Origin: JBEKCB01 sp052139675 | Lineage (GTDB): Bacteria; Planctomycetota; Brocadiia; CAIUPP01 | DNA length: 64,000 nucleotides | Reading direction: 5' to 3' | Assembly (NCBI GenBank): GCA_052139675.1 | Contig: JBKQWE010000026.1 | Span: 8,510-72,509 of the forward strand | In this document: positions 56,988 through 64,000 of the stretch, in pieces | How the letters are laid out: every line of letters starts with the position of its first letter | Numbering within the stretch: position 1 is the first letter of the stretch | The notes under the pieces: generated by a model | Database searches by the model: none | Seen by the model: only the letters and a program-made list of their open reading frames with translations | What the model was told of the DNA's origin: nothing | Program-made: the position numbers and the translations under genes

Positions 56988-59891
56988 ATGGTCCTGAATA
57001 CCTGGCGGCATCGGCTCGGGCATGCCCTGAGCGACAGCGCCAGGCGGGCGTTCGACAGGATCGTCAGGTTGGCTACCGCGCCCCACCGTGCTTATCGCCT
57101 TTGGCGCTCCGCCGGTTCACAGGCCGTATATGACCGTCTGGGGCAGATCATCCGGGCCAAAATCCCCTCGCATCCGCCGACGGTTCTTAAAGCCCACGGT
57201 TCGGTTGACTACCGGCTAGCCTCCATTCCGCCGGTCCCTGACGACCGGCTGCCGGAAATAACCGCCATCGTCGTTACGTTCAATTCCCAGGACGTCATCG
57301 CCAGTTGCCTGGATTCTTTTTTCCAATCGAAATACCTCGCCGGCCGGTTGAAGGCCGTCGTCGTTGACAATTCGTCCTCCGATGCGAGCGTTTCGGTCGT
57401 AAAGAACTATGCCGCCCGCAACGCCGCCGTGACCCTGATTTCCAACAAGGAGAACGTGGGCTTCGGCCGCGCCGTTAACCAGGCTTTCGAGCAGGTCGGC
57501 GACCGCTATGCGCTGGCGCTCAATCCGGACGCCAGGCTGCACCCGGACTGCCTGCGCACACTCGCGGCGGCGGCCCTGAACTCGGAACCGCAGGGCTTCT
57601 CTCAATGGGAAGCCCGCCAGTTCCCCTATGAGCATCCCAAAGATTACGATCTGATCACTCATGAAACCGAATGGGTTTCGGGCGCCTGTTTTCTTGTGAG
57701 GACTTCGGATTTCCGCTCGATCAACGGCTTCGATCCGGCCTTCTTCCTTTATTGCGAAGACGTGGACCTTTCCTGGCGGCTGCGCCTGGCCGGCAAGCGT
57801 CTGATGTACGTGCCCAAGGCGGTCGTCTATCACAAGGAAGCCGTCAGCCCCCTGGCGATGGGGTTCAAATCCGACATTTTCCTCAGCGTCTCGCCCTGGC
57901 TGCTCACTCACAAATACGGCAACGCGCAGGAACTGCTGATCGCGTACCTCCGATTGCTGAAGCTGGTTTTCTTATCGGTGCGAAGGGGAACAATCTGGTT
58001 TCTGATCAGCCGCCTGGTGAAGACGCTTCCTGCGCTTCGGAAAACTCTCGTCTGGAGATGTCATAAAAGACGGGAGGCGCGGAAAGCCGGAATCGGCTTG
58101 CACGGAAAACACCTGGAGGTCCGCCGCGTCGGCGCCGACTTCCGGAGGCGTCCGGTCCGGGAGCCCGCGCGGGTCAGCCTGCTCATCCGCACGCGCGGCC
58201 GCCCGGCTTTCCTGCGCGAGGTCCTCTGCGCCGTCGAGTCGCAGACCTATCGGCCGATCGAAGTCGTCGTCGTTGAGGACGGGACCGACACGGCCGCTCC
58301 GGTCCTGCGCGAGTTTCCGTCCCTCCCAATCGTCTACCATCGCTTCACCGAATCCGCAGGCCGGACGCGCGCGGGGAACAAAGCGCTGGCTCTGTCCACC
58401 GGCCGGTATTGCAATTTTGTGGACGACGACGACCTGATTTACGCCGACCACGTCGAAACGCTCGTTTCCGAGTTGCAGGCGAGTCCCCGATATCTCCTGG
58501 CGTACTCCGCGGCCTTCACCGTCAAGACCGACATCCTGAGCCAGTCGCCCCTGGTTTATCGCGAGTACCCCTATGAGACGATTTATGCCATGCCGTTTTC
58601 GCAGAAGCGCCTTCTTCACCAGAACATCGTCCCGATTCTGAGCGCGATGTTTCATAGGAAACTATTTGAGATCGAAGGCGGTTTCGACGAAGCCCTTGAC
58701 CAGTTGGAAGACTGGGATTTGTGGCTGCGCTACGCCCGGCACACCGACTTTCTTTACGTGAACAAGACCACCTGCATTTATCGCATCCCCGCCGACCCCA
58801 AGGCCCTGGCCGAGCGTGCGGTTGCTCTGGATAGCTTCCTGCCGGTCGTTCGAGCCAAGCACCGTCTGGCCGATCGCGAGAAGTCGCATCGCGTCGAAGC
58901 CGAACCTGAAGCGGCCGGTCAGCGCCTCAGCATCGTCATCGTCAGCTATAACAGCCGTCGGGACCTGCCCCAGTTGCTCGACAGCATTGCGCGCGCCTCC
59001 GCCGCCGCGGCGGTGCCCTGCGAAGTGGTCGTCGTGGACAACGCCAGCGCCGACGGAACCGCCGACTGGCTGAGCAGAAATCGCCCCGGCGTTCGGCTGA
59101 TCGAGTCCACGGCGAACTGCGGCTATGGAAAGGCCGCCAATCTCGGCATCCGCGCCGCCTCGAATCCCGACGTGCTGCTCCTGAACGCCGATACGCAACT
59201 GTCCCCGGAATTCTTTGCCGACCTGCGGGCGCCGCTGCGCGCCATCCGGGCCGGAAGAACCGCGCTGATCGGCCCCATGCTCAGGAATCCGGACGGGTCC
59301 ATCCAATACTCGGCCGGGCTGTTCCCGAATCTGCCCCGCATCGTCTGCGGCCAGTTCTGGCCTCGCTCAGTCCGCAAGTACATCCGCGCGGGGACGGCCG
59401 CGCCCTCCGCCGTGGACTGGGTCACCGGCGCGGCCATGCTGCTGCGCCGCGATGCCATCCTCCGTCTCGGCGGGTTCGACGAGAATTTCTTCATGTATTA
59501 TGAGGACGTGGACCTCTGCCGCCGGCTTTGGAATGCGGGTTACGGCGTGGTTTACGATCCGCGATTCGCGGTCACTCATCTGCGCCCGCATCAAGCCCGA
59601 AAGTCCGACAGCCAGCTCGGCCTCTTCATCCGGCGATCGCAGTTGTACTATTTTTCTCTGCACGGCCGGCCGCTGGACCGCGCGGGCCTCAGGGCGCTGG
59701 TCCTGGCACTGGCCGCGTTCCGCTTCTCGAAAGCGATGCTGCTGCGCCTGTGCGCCTCCGGCCGCGCCGAAAAAGAATCCGCCCTTTCGGCCCAGTTGCT
59801 CGAGGCCGCCATGGACGGTTCTCGGAAAACGAACGGCCGCCTCTCCGGGAAAGATACGGCGCAGGGTCAAGTCGCTGCGCCCTTTGAATAA
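56988..59891 (+). CDS. Glycosyltransferase with three tandem GT2 domains
   Basis: 967 aa. Domain 1 (~90-345): ITAIVVTFNSQDVIASCLDS, VVVDNSSSDAS, NKENVGFGRAVNQAF, ALNPDARL, FFLYCEDVDLSWRLRLAGKR. Domain 2 (~390-630): VSLLIRTRGRPAFLREVLCA, VVVVEDGTDT, CNFVDDDDLIYADHVE (D-x-D), LDQLEDWDLWLRYARH. Domain 3 (~645-935): LSIVIVSYNSRRDLPQLLDS, VVVDNASADGTADWL, NCGYGKAANLGIRAA, LLNADTQLSPEFF, FFMYYEDVDLCRRLWNAGYG. Domains 1 and 3 are rhamnosyltransferase-like and resemble each other; domain 2 is a different GT2 type. Each fold has its metal-binding acidic motif, so one protein may add three sugars in sequence. Cytoplasmic. Part of the wzm/wzt glycan locus. Confidence 0.9.
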   Translation: MVLNTWRHRLGHALSDSARRAFDRIVRLATAPHRAYRLWRSAGSQAVYDRLGQIIRAKIPSHPPTVLKAHGSVDYRLASIPPVPDDRLPEITAIVVTFNSQDVIASCLDSFFQSKYLAGRLKAVVVDNSSSDASVSVVKNYAARNAAVTLISNKENVGFGRAVNQAFEQVGDRYALALNPDARLHPDCLRTLAAAALNSEPQGFSQWEARQFPYEHPKDYDLITHETEWVSGACFLVRTSDFRSINGFDPAFFLYCEDVDLSWRLRLAGKRLMYVPKAVVYHKEAVSPLAMGFKSDIFLSVSPWLLTHKYGNAQELLIAYLRLLKLVFLSVRRGTIWFLISRLVKTLPALRKTLVWRCHKRREARKAGIGLHGKHLEVRRVGADFRRRPVREPARVSLLIRTRGRPAFLREVLCAVESQTYRPIEVVVVEDGTDTAAPVLREFPSLPIVYHRFTESAGRTRAGNKALALSTGRYCNFVDDDDLIYADHVETLVSELQASPRYLLAYSAAFTVKTDILSQSPLVYREYPYETIYAMPFSQKRLLHQNIVPILSAMFHRKLFEIEGGFDEALDQLEDWDLWLRYARHTDFLYVNKTTCIYRIPADPKALAERAVALDSFLPVVRAKHRLADREKSHRVEAEPEAAGQRLSIVIVSYNSRRDLPQLLDSIARASAAAAVPCEVVVVDNASADGTADWLSRNRPGVRLIESTANCGYGKAANLGIRAASNPDVLLLNADTQLSPEFFADLRAPLRAIRAGRTALIGPMLRNPDGSIQYSAGLFPNLPRIVCGQFWPRSVRKYIRAGTAAPSAVDWVTGAAMLLRRDAILRLGGFDENFFMYYEDVDLCRRLWNAGYGVVYDPRFAVTHLRPHQARKSDSQLGLFIRRSQLYYFSLHGRPLDRAGLRALVLALAAFRFSKAMLLRLCASGRAEKESALSAQLLEAAMDGSRKTNGRLSGKDTAQGQVAAPFE

Positions 59892-59909
59892 TTCCGGGCT
59901 CAGGCCAGT

Positions 59910-59950
59910 GCTTCCTTGCGGAAATAGGCGTCCTATTTCCGCAAGGAAGC
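59910..59950. repeat. Perfect 19-bp palindrome
   Basis: Arms 59910-59928 and 59932-59950 are exact reverse complements with a 3-base loop (CGT); core TTGCGGAAATAGG. No T-run follows. It lies just after the triple-GT2 gene. Confidence 0.8.
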
Positions 59951-60001
59951 ATGACCGCAATAAGCAGCGTCGTTCTGCCGAGTGACACGTTCCGTTGGGC
60001 C

Positions 60002-60047
60002 GTGTTTAGTTGCGTAAATTGACGCACCAATTTACGCAACTAAACAC
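60002..60047. repeat. Perfect 20-bp palindrome
   Basis: Arms 60002-60021 and 60028-60047 are exact reverse complements with a 6-base loop (ACGCAC); core TAGTTGCGTAAATTG. It ends 16 bases before the GT4 start codon, so it would lie next to the ribosome site in the message. Confidence 0.8.
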
Positions 60048-60063
60048 CAGGGAACAGCCGGCC

Positions 60064-61185
60064 ATGCAGATCGGTATTGACGCGCGCTATGCCAGCGGAG
60101 ACATGAGCGGCATCGCACGCTATACGCTGAACCTGCTTCGGGGGATCGCCCTCGTGGACCCGGGTTTTCGCATCCTCATTTTAACGACGGAGGCGGACAG
60201 CCTGCCCGAGGACGTGCGGTGTTCCGCGGCCTTTGACCTCGTCCCGCTCCGGCGCAGCCCGCGCGGCGCGCGGGAGCAGTGCCTCGCTCCCCGGACGCTG
60301 CGCCGCCTCGGCATCCGGTTGTTTCACAGCCTGGACGCGTTCTCGCCGCTGGGGTCCCGCTGCCTCAAGGTGATCACGATCTACGACCTCATCCCGATCA
60401 CCTGCCGGGATGTCCTCCACTCGAGCGTCAAGGCGCGCTGGTGGCGGCTGTGGGCGTACTGGCTGGAACTGCAAAGCCGCGCCGCGTCGCGCGTGATCAC
60501 CCCGAGCCGGCACTCCGCCCTGGACATCGAGCGGCTCTTGAACGTGCCGGAGGGCAAAATCCGGGTCATTCCCGGCGGGATTCAGTTGCCGGCGGAAACG
60601 GCGGCGGGTCTTCAGACCGAGGCCCGCGGCATCGTCCAGGGCGGACCGTTCCTGCTGTACGTGGGCCGCCGCGATCCCTATAAGAACCTGGCGGTGCTGG
60701 TTCGAGCTTTCGCGCGGGTGCGCGCCGGCCTGAAAGATTGCCGCCTCGTCATTGTCGGAGCGCCCGACGCAAGGTACATGGAGCCCGAGATGGAAACGCG
60801 CCGGCTGGGTCTGGATCATGCGGTGATCTTCACCGGCCACATCGGCGATGCAGCCGTCTCCGAATTGTACCGCAATGCGGCCGTATTCGTCTTCCCAAGC
60901 CTCTATGAGGGCTTTGGAATCCCGCCGCTGGAGGCGATGGCGCGGGGCGCGCCCGTCGTGGCGAGCAACAGGACCTCTCTCCCGGAGACGGTGGGCGATG
61001 CCGCGCTGCTGGTGGATCCCACGGACCCCTCGGCCATGGCGGCGGCGATCAGCCGGATCCTCTCGGACCCGCTCCTCGGCGCGACGCTGCGCGCGGCAGG
61101 GCTGAAACGCGCCGCCTCTTTCACGTTGAGAAAGCAGGCCGAACAGACCCTCCGGGTCTATGAGGAACTCACCGAACGCCCGTGA
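60064..61185 (+). CDS. GT4-family glycosyltransferase
   Basis: 373 aa from ATG 60064; the frame is open back to 60010 through the palindrome. N-terminal Rossmann half: MQIGIDARYASGDMSGIARY, VITIYDLIPITCRDVLHSS, RVITPSRHSALDIERLL. C-terminal nucleotide-sugar half: FLLYVGRRDPYKNLAVLVRA, CRLVIVGAPDARYMEPEM, FPSLYEGFGIPPLEAMARGA (E-x7-E of retaining GT4), PVVASNRTSLPETVGDAALL. It resembles mannosyltransferases acting on surface polysaccharides. It converges with the glycosylphosphotransferase gene 32 bp away. Confidence 0.92.
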   Translation: MQIGIDARYASGDMSGIARYTLNLLRGIALVDPGFRILILTTEADSLPEDVRCSAAFDLVPLRRSPRGAREQCLAPRTLRRLGIRLFHSLDAFSPLGSRCLKVITIYDLIPITCRDVLHSSVKARWWRLWAYWLELQSRAASRVITPSRHSALDIERLLNVPEGKIRVIPGGIQLPAETAAGLQTEARGIVQGGPFLLYVGRRDPYKNLAVLVRAFARVRAGLKDCRLVIVGAPDARYMEPEMETRRLGLDHAVIFTGHIGDAAVSELYRNAAVFVFPSLYEGFGIPPLEAMARGAPVVASNRTSLPETVGDAALLVDPTDPSAMAAAISRILSDPLLGATLRAAGLKRAASFTLRKQAEQTLRVYEELTERP

Positions 61186-61217
61186 GGGCGCGCGGGCCGC
61201 AACTGCGGGCGGCCGCT

Positions 61218-62621
61218 TCAGTATGCATTTCGGTTGAAGAACCCCATGAAGGGCGTCAGGAAGAGGATCAGCGCGTCGAAGGCCAGCGACCAGTGGTTGA
61301 TATAGTAGAGGTCGTACTCGAGCCGTTTCGTCGGCGACGTGTTTCCCCTCAGGCCGTTGACTTGCGCCCAGCCGGTCAGGCCCGCCTTGACATTGTGCCG
61401 GAGCATGTACGCCGGCAGGTCCTGCGTGAACTGCTGGACGAAGTGCGGCCGCTCCGGCCGCGGGCCGACCAGGCTCATCTCGCCGCGCAGCACGTTGACG
61501 AACTGCGGCAATTCGTCCAGGCTTGTGCGGCGCATCCACGAGCCGACCGGCGTGCATCGCGGATCGTCGTCCTTTGCCCAGACCGGCCCGGTCTCGCGCT
61601 CGGCGTCCACGCGCATGGTCCGGAACTTCAACAGCGTGAACGGCCGCCCGCCCAGGCCCATCCGCTCCTGCCTGAAAAACACCGGGCCGGGACTGCTCGC
61701 CCGGACCAGCAGCGTCAGGAGCAGCATCAGCGGGCCGAATAAGACCAGGAGCAGGATTGAGCCGACGATGTCCAGCAAACGCTTGGCCATGGCGTGCCAG
61801 CCGGAGATCGGCGTATCGCGCAGATGGATCACCGGCAGCCTCTCGATCTCCGCGATGCTGGAGTTGAGCGTGATGGCGCCGGCGAAATCGGGAATCACCG
61901 ACACCGTCAGCGGCAATTTCGCGAGGGTGTCGAGCACGCCCTCGAGCTTCTCCGGGCTGCGGTGCGGGATCGCGACGAAGACCGTATCCACCGGGTTCTC
62001 CCGCATGCACTCGATCAGTTTCGAGAACGATCCGCGCACCGGCAGGCCGCACAGCGGCTCCGGGCGCGCTTCCTCGTCCACGAAATACGCCGTTCGCACC
62101 CCGAGCCACGGGTTCCCCTGCAAGCTGCGCCACAGCTCCTGCGCGCGCAGGCCGGTCCCGATGATCGCGGCGCTCCGCGTGCCCACCCCGCGCGCAAACA
62201 GCGCCTTCAGCACCCGCCGCACCAGCGCCCGCGAGCCGATCAGCGCCGGCGGACTCAGGAAAAGGAAAATGGCCAGCAGTTCGCGGCTGTACAGCATGTC
62301 GTGGCGAAAGTAGTAAAGCGCCGCCAGCGTGCCGAGCCAGGCCAGGACCGAGGCCTTTCCGATCGGCAACACCTCGCGGACGAGCGAGCGCGTCCGCACC
62401 GGGCTGTACAGCCCGACGAAAGCCAGGGCGAACAGGCTGCACACCAGGACGATCGGCAGCAGCCGGACGAAGACCATTGCTCCGGGCGGCGCCGCCTCGA
62501 GGACCGGCAGCAGCCCGAGGCGGAACTTGACGACATAGGCGATCATCCACGCCGCGGCGATGGCGACGGCGTCGCAGGCCACCGCGATGGCGAAGAAGAG
62601 CTGGCCGTAGCGCTTCAGCAT
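61218..62621 (-). CDS. Polyprenyl-phosphate glycosyl-1-phosphate transferase (WcaJ/WbaP type)
   Basis: 467 aa from ATG 62621 (GGAG close upstream); an in-frame ATG at 62756 would add 45 residues. Four N-terminal membrane spans (LFFAIAVACDAVAIAAAWMI, VRLLPIVLVCSLFALAFVGL), a CoA-binding-like middle domain (SAAIIGTGLRAQELWRSLQ), a fifth span, then the catalytic domain. Catalytic motifs are KRLLDIVGSILLLVLFGPLM, GPVFFRQERMGLGGRPFTLL, KFRTMRVDAE, RRTSLDELPQFVNVLRGEMS, LVGPRPERPHFV and KAGLTGWAQVNGLRGNT. It starts surface-glycan repeat units by moving a sugar-1-phosphate onto undecaprenyl phosphate. Confidence 0.93.
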   Translation of the reverse strand: MLKRYGQLFFAIAVACDAVAIAAAWMIAYVVKFRLGLLPVLEAAPPGAMVFVRLLPIVLVCSLFALAFVGLYSPVRTRSLVREVLPIGKASVLAWLGTLAALYYFRHDMLYSRELLAIFLFLSPPALIGSRALVRRVLKALFARGVGTRSAAIIGTGLRAQELWRSLQGNPWLGVRTAYFVDEEARPEPLCGLPVRGSFSKLIECMRENPVDTVFVAIPHRSPEKLEGVLDTLAKLPLTVSVIPDFAGAITLNSSIAEIERLPVIHLRDTPISGWHAMAKRLLDIVGSILLLVLFGPLMLLLTLLVRASSPGPVFFRQERMGLGGRPFTLLKFRTMRVDAERETGPVWAKDDDPRCTPVGSWMRRTSLDELPQFVNVLRGEMSLVGPRPERPHFVQQFTQDLPAYMLRHNVKAGLTGWAQVNGLRGNTSPTKRLEYDLYYINHWSLAFDALILFLTPFMGFFNRNAY

Positions 62622-63018
62622 CGCTCCGTTTCCCTTCAGCGGCGCCCGTAAGTAGAAGCCGCCGGGCGCTCTCTCAATGGCGTGGAGGCATTCCGTATAC
62701 TCGGGAGGATAAATCACCGCAAGCTTCCGGTCAAGGCAGACGGGCTTTAGAGTCATACTCGAGGTTCATGCGCGGGGCGTTAAAGAAGGATATCCGTTCA
62801 TGGCGATGGAGGCGTCATGCTGTTCTTGAACCGCGCGCGGCCCTGCTAAACGTCGGGACGACAACCTTTTCGAGTGCAATGAAACGCCGTTGGCGCGCAT
62901 CCATGTTGCGGGCGGCCGGGCCCGGCCCCGACACATTGAGGTTGACAGGCTCGTCAGACGAGGTAGACTACTAATAGAGGCAAAGATGGGGTATGAACAC
63001 CTGCGGGGAGGACGAAAC
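62622..63018. other. Divergent intergenic region
   Basis: Holds the possible N-terminal extension of the glycosylphosphotransferase (to 62756) and, at the right end, a promoter for the small lipoprotein (62942-62969). Nothing else is recognised. Confidence 0.5.
62942..62969 (+). promoter_or_regulatory. Promoter for the small lipoprotein gene
   Basis: Perfect -35 TTGACA (62942-62947), 16 bp, -10 TAGACT (62964-62969). Leader of about 43 bases. Confidence 0.55.
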
Positions 63019-63366
63019 ATGAGCATCACCAAACTGATCGTCGGATCCATAGCGGCCGGATGCCTGTGCGCGGGCGGCTGCTATGTCGGCGTGAGACCGG
63101 CGTCGGTGGAAGTGGCTGCGCCGGAAGGGGAAATCGGCGTCGGCGTCGAGCAGCCCGTGCCGCCGGCGGAAGTGGTGACGGCCGCGCCGGGTCCTGAAGT
63201 GGACTTCCTGTGGATCCCCGGCTGGTGGGGCTGGGAAGGCGGCGCATGGGCCTGGCACGGCGGCTATTGGGGACACAGGCCGCACCCGGGCGCAGTATGG
63301 ATTCCGCACCATTGGGCCCGCGGCGCGCATGGCGGCTGGGTTCACAGCGGCGGTCGGTGGCGCTGA
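63019..63366 (+). CDS. Small Trp/Gly-rich lipoprotein
   Basis: 115 aa from ATG 63019, with GGGGAGGA upstream. The signal ends in the lipobox AGGC (~residue 19-20), so the protein is lipid-anchored. The mature part has a short Pro/Val linker and then a Trp-rich pattern, IPGWWGWEGGAWAWHGGYWG and WIPHHWARGAHGGWVHSGGR, resembling the YXWVPG/WxxGxW repeats of small surface proteins. Ligand unknown. It precedes pilT on the same strand. Confidence 0.8.
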   Translation: MSITKLIVGSIAAGCLCAGGCYVGVRPASVEVAAPEGEIGVGVEQPVPPAEVVTAAPGPEVDFLWIPGWWGWEGGAWAWHGGYWGHRPHPGAVWIPHHWARGAHGGWVHSGGRWR

Positions 63367-63383
63367 GCGGCCCGGCGGGTCTG

Positions 63384-63420
63384 CCCGGGTTTCCCAAACT
63401 CCTGGTTTGGGAAACCCGGG
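63384..63420. repeat. Perfect 16-bp palindrome
   Basis: CCCGGGTTTCCCAAAC and its exact reverse complement, with a 5-base loop (TCCTG). No T-run. It lies between the lipoprotein and pilT, ending about 21 bases before the pilT start. Similar in design to the palindromes at 59.9 and 60.0 kb. Confidence 0.8.
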
Positions 63421-63441
63421 ATAAGAGGAGAGAACCACACC

Positions 63442-64000
63442 ATGGAGATCTCAGACCTGTTTGAATTCGCGCAAGCGCGGAAGGCGTCGGACCTGATCCT
63501 GACGGCGGACTCGCCGCCGATCCTGCGCATTGACGGCGAAATGCGGCTCGTGAAGGCGGATCCGTTAACCGCAGAGCAGACCAAGCATCTCATCTACGGG
63601 ATTCTCGACGACACTCAGATCGCCCGGTTCGAGTCCGAGCGCGAGTTGGATTTCTCGCTCTTCGTCAAGGGCACGCAGCATTTTCGCGGGAACATCTTTC
63701 TCCAGCGCGGGTTCGTCGGGGCCGCGTTCCGGCTCATCCCGGAGCATCTGCCCAAGCTGTCCGAGCTGGGTCTGCCGCCCGTCATCGAGCAGCTCTGCAT
63801 GGCGCAGCAGGGGCTGATCCTCGTCACCGGGCCGACCGGCCACGGCAAGTCCACCACTCAGGCGGCGATGATTGACATCATCAACGAGCGGCGCCGCGCG
63901 CAGATCGTGACGGTGGAGGACCCGCTGGAGTTCATCCACAAGAGCAAGACCTCCGTCATCGAGCAGCGCGAGGTCGGCCTGGACACGAAGAGTTTCTCCG
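63442..64000 (+). CDS. pilT: Type IV pilus retraction ATPase (3' end beyond window)
   Basis: About 186 codons visible from ATG 63442, with AGAGGAGAG upstream. MEISDLFEFAQARKASDLIL is the PilT N-terminal domain (S-D-L-I/H-L), then PPILRIDGEMRLVKADPLT, FRGNIFLQRGFVGAAFRLIP, Walker A VTGPTGHGKSTTQAAMIDII (~130-150) and the Asp box IVTVEDPLEFIHKSKTSVIE. The hexameric ATPase depolymerises type IV pili for twitching, adhesion or DNA uptake. The His in GPTGHGKST in place of the usual S/A is a minor variation. No other pil genes are in the window. Confidence 0.93.
   Translation, partial: MEISDLFEFAQARKASDLILTADSPPILRIDGEMRLVKADPLTAEQTKHLIYGILDDTQIARFESERELDFSLFVKGTQHFRGNIFLQRGFVGAAFRLIPEHLPKLSELGLPPVIEQLCMAQQGLILVTGPTGHGKSTTQAAMIDIINERRRAQIVTVEDPLEFIHKSKTSVIEQREVGLDTKSFS

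Noticed and set aside
59910..60047. Palindromes as intrinsic terminators
   Set aside because: Stems are strong but no T-run follows on either strand, and the second lies immediately before a start codon.
60181..62550. A 789-codon leftward frame across the GT4 and glycosylphosphotransferase genes
   Set aside because: It overlaps two genes with complete family motifs and shows none itself.

Overview
The window is GC-rich throughout, apart from two lower-GC islands. It comes from an uncultured-looking, Gram-negative-type bacterium. Signs of this are lipoproteins, an ABC O-antigen/polysaccharide exporter, a PilT ATPase, many secreted alpha/alpha-toroid and beta-helix proteins, heparinase, sulfatase-like enzymes and Gfo/Idh, SIS and URO-D-like sugar genes. 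That mix fits polysaccharide-degrading lineages of the PVC group or its neighbours (Lentisphaerota, Planctomycetota, Kiritimatiellota, Hydrogenedentota or Sumerlaeota). No rRNA or other phylogenetic marker is present, so the phylum stays open.

Layout. 1-7.1 kb: a leftward operon of a propeller-like protein, a beta-helix protein and three tandem copies of a secreted protein family. 7.1-10 kb: a compact methyltransferase / ATP-grasp / O-methyltransferase cassette that looks like specialised metabolism. 10.1-16.6 kb: a Gfo/Idh oxidoreductase, a YfhO-type membrane protein, an M24-like protein and another copy of the secreted family. 16.9-21.2 kb: hydBAC, a trimeric [FeFe] hydrogenase with an unusual HydB. 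21.5-24.9 kb: a lower-GC, translationally coupled three-gene island (DGQHR protein, unknown HEPN-like protein, D12-class adenine methyltransferase) that looks like an undescribed defence or DNA-modification system. 25.1-27.6 kb: a Rossmann-PAS-histidine kinase fusion, a SIMPL protein and a tiny membrane protein, followed by an intergenic pair of DnaA boxes.

28-35 kb: a six-gene leftward operon (aldo/keto reductase, neutral-ceramidase-like, secreted-family copy, URO-D-like, SIS, SIS-like). A short gap then holds a candidate free-standing small RNA with its own promoter and a strong terminator. 35.4-38.9 kb: a 2-hydroxyacid dehydrogenase, a TIM-barrel sugar isomerase and the sixth secreted-family copy. 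39.1-47 kb: two sulfatase-like proteins, a small repeat protein, and an operon in which cysDN (sulfate activation) is coupled to two alkaline-phosphatase-superfamily genes. 47.2-53.3 kb: a GT87-like membrane protein, a small membrane protein, a heparinase II/III-type lyase and a beta-helix lipoprotein. 53.6-54.7 kb: an AT-rich patch with an XRE regulator/membrane protein pair beside the 3' half of a tRNA, a likely attachment-site scar. 54.8-62.6 kb: a surface-polysaccharide locus (wzm, wzt, a broken methyltransferase, a triple GT2 protein, a GT4 and a polyprenyl glycosylphosphotransferase). 63-64 kb: a small lipoprotein and the start of pilT.

Taken together, the genes suggest a fermentative or syntrophic heterotroph that breaks down complex, possibly acidic or sulfated, polysaccharides outside the cell. 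It would metabolise unusual sugars through SIS, isomerase and oxidoreductase enzymes, dispose of reductant as H2 through HydABC, and build its own surface glycan. Dispersed palindromic repeats punctuate the intergenic spaces, and one cluster coincides with a destroyed methyltransferase gene. Many long open frames lie antisense to real genes because of the high GC; they are left out.
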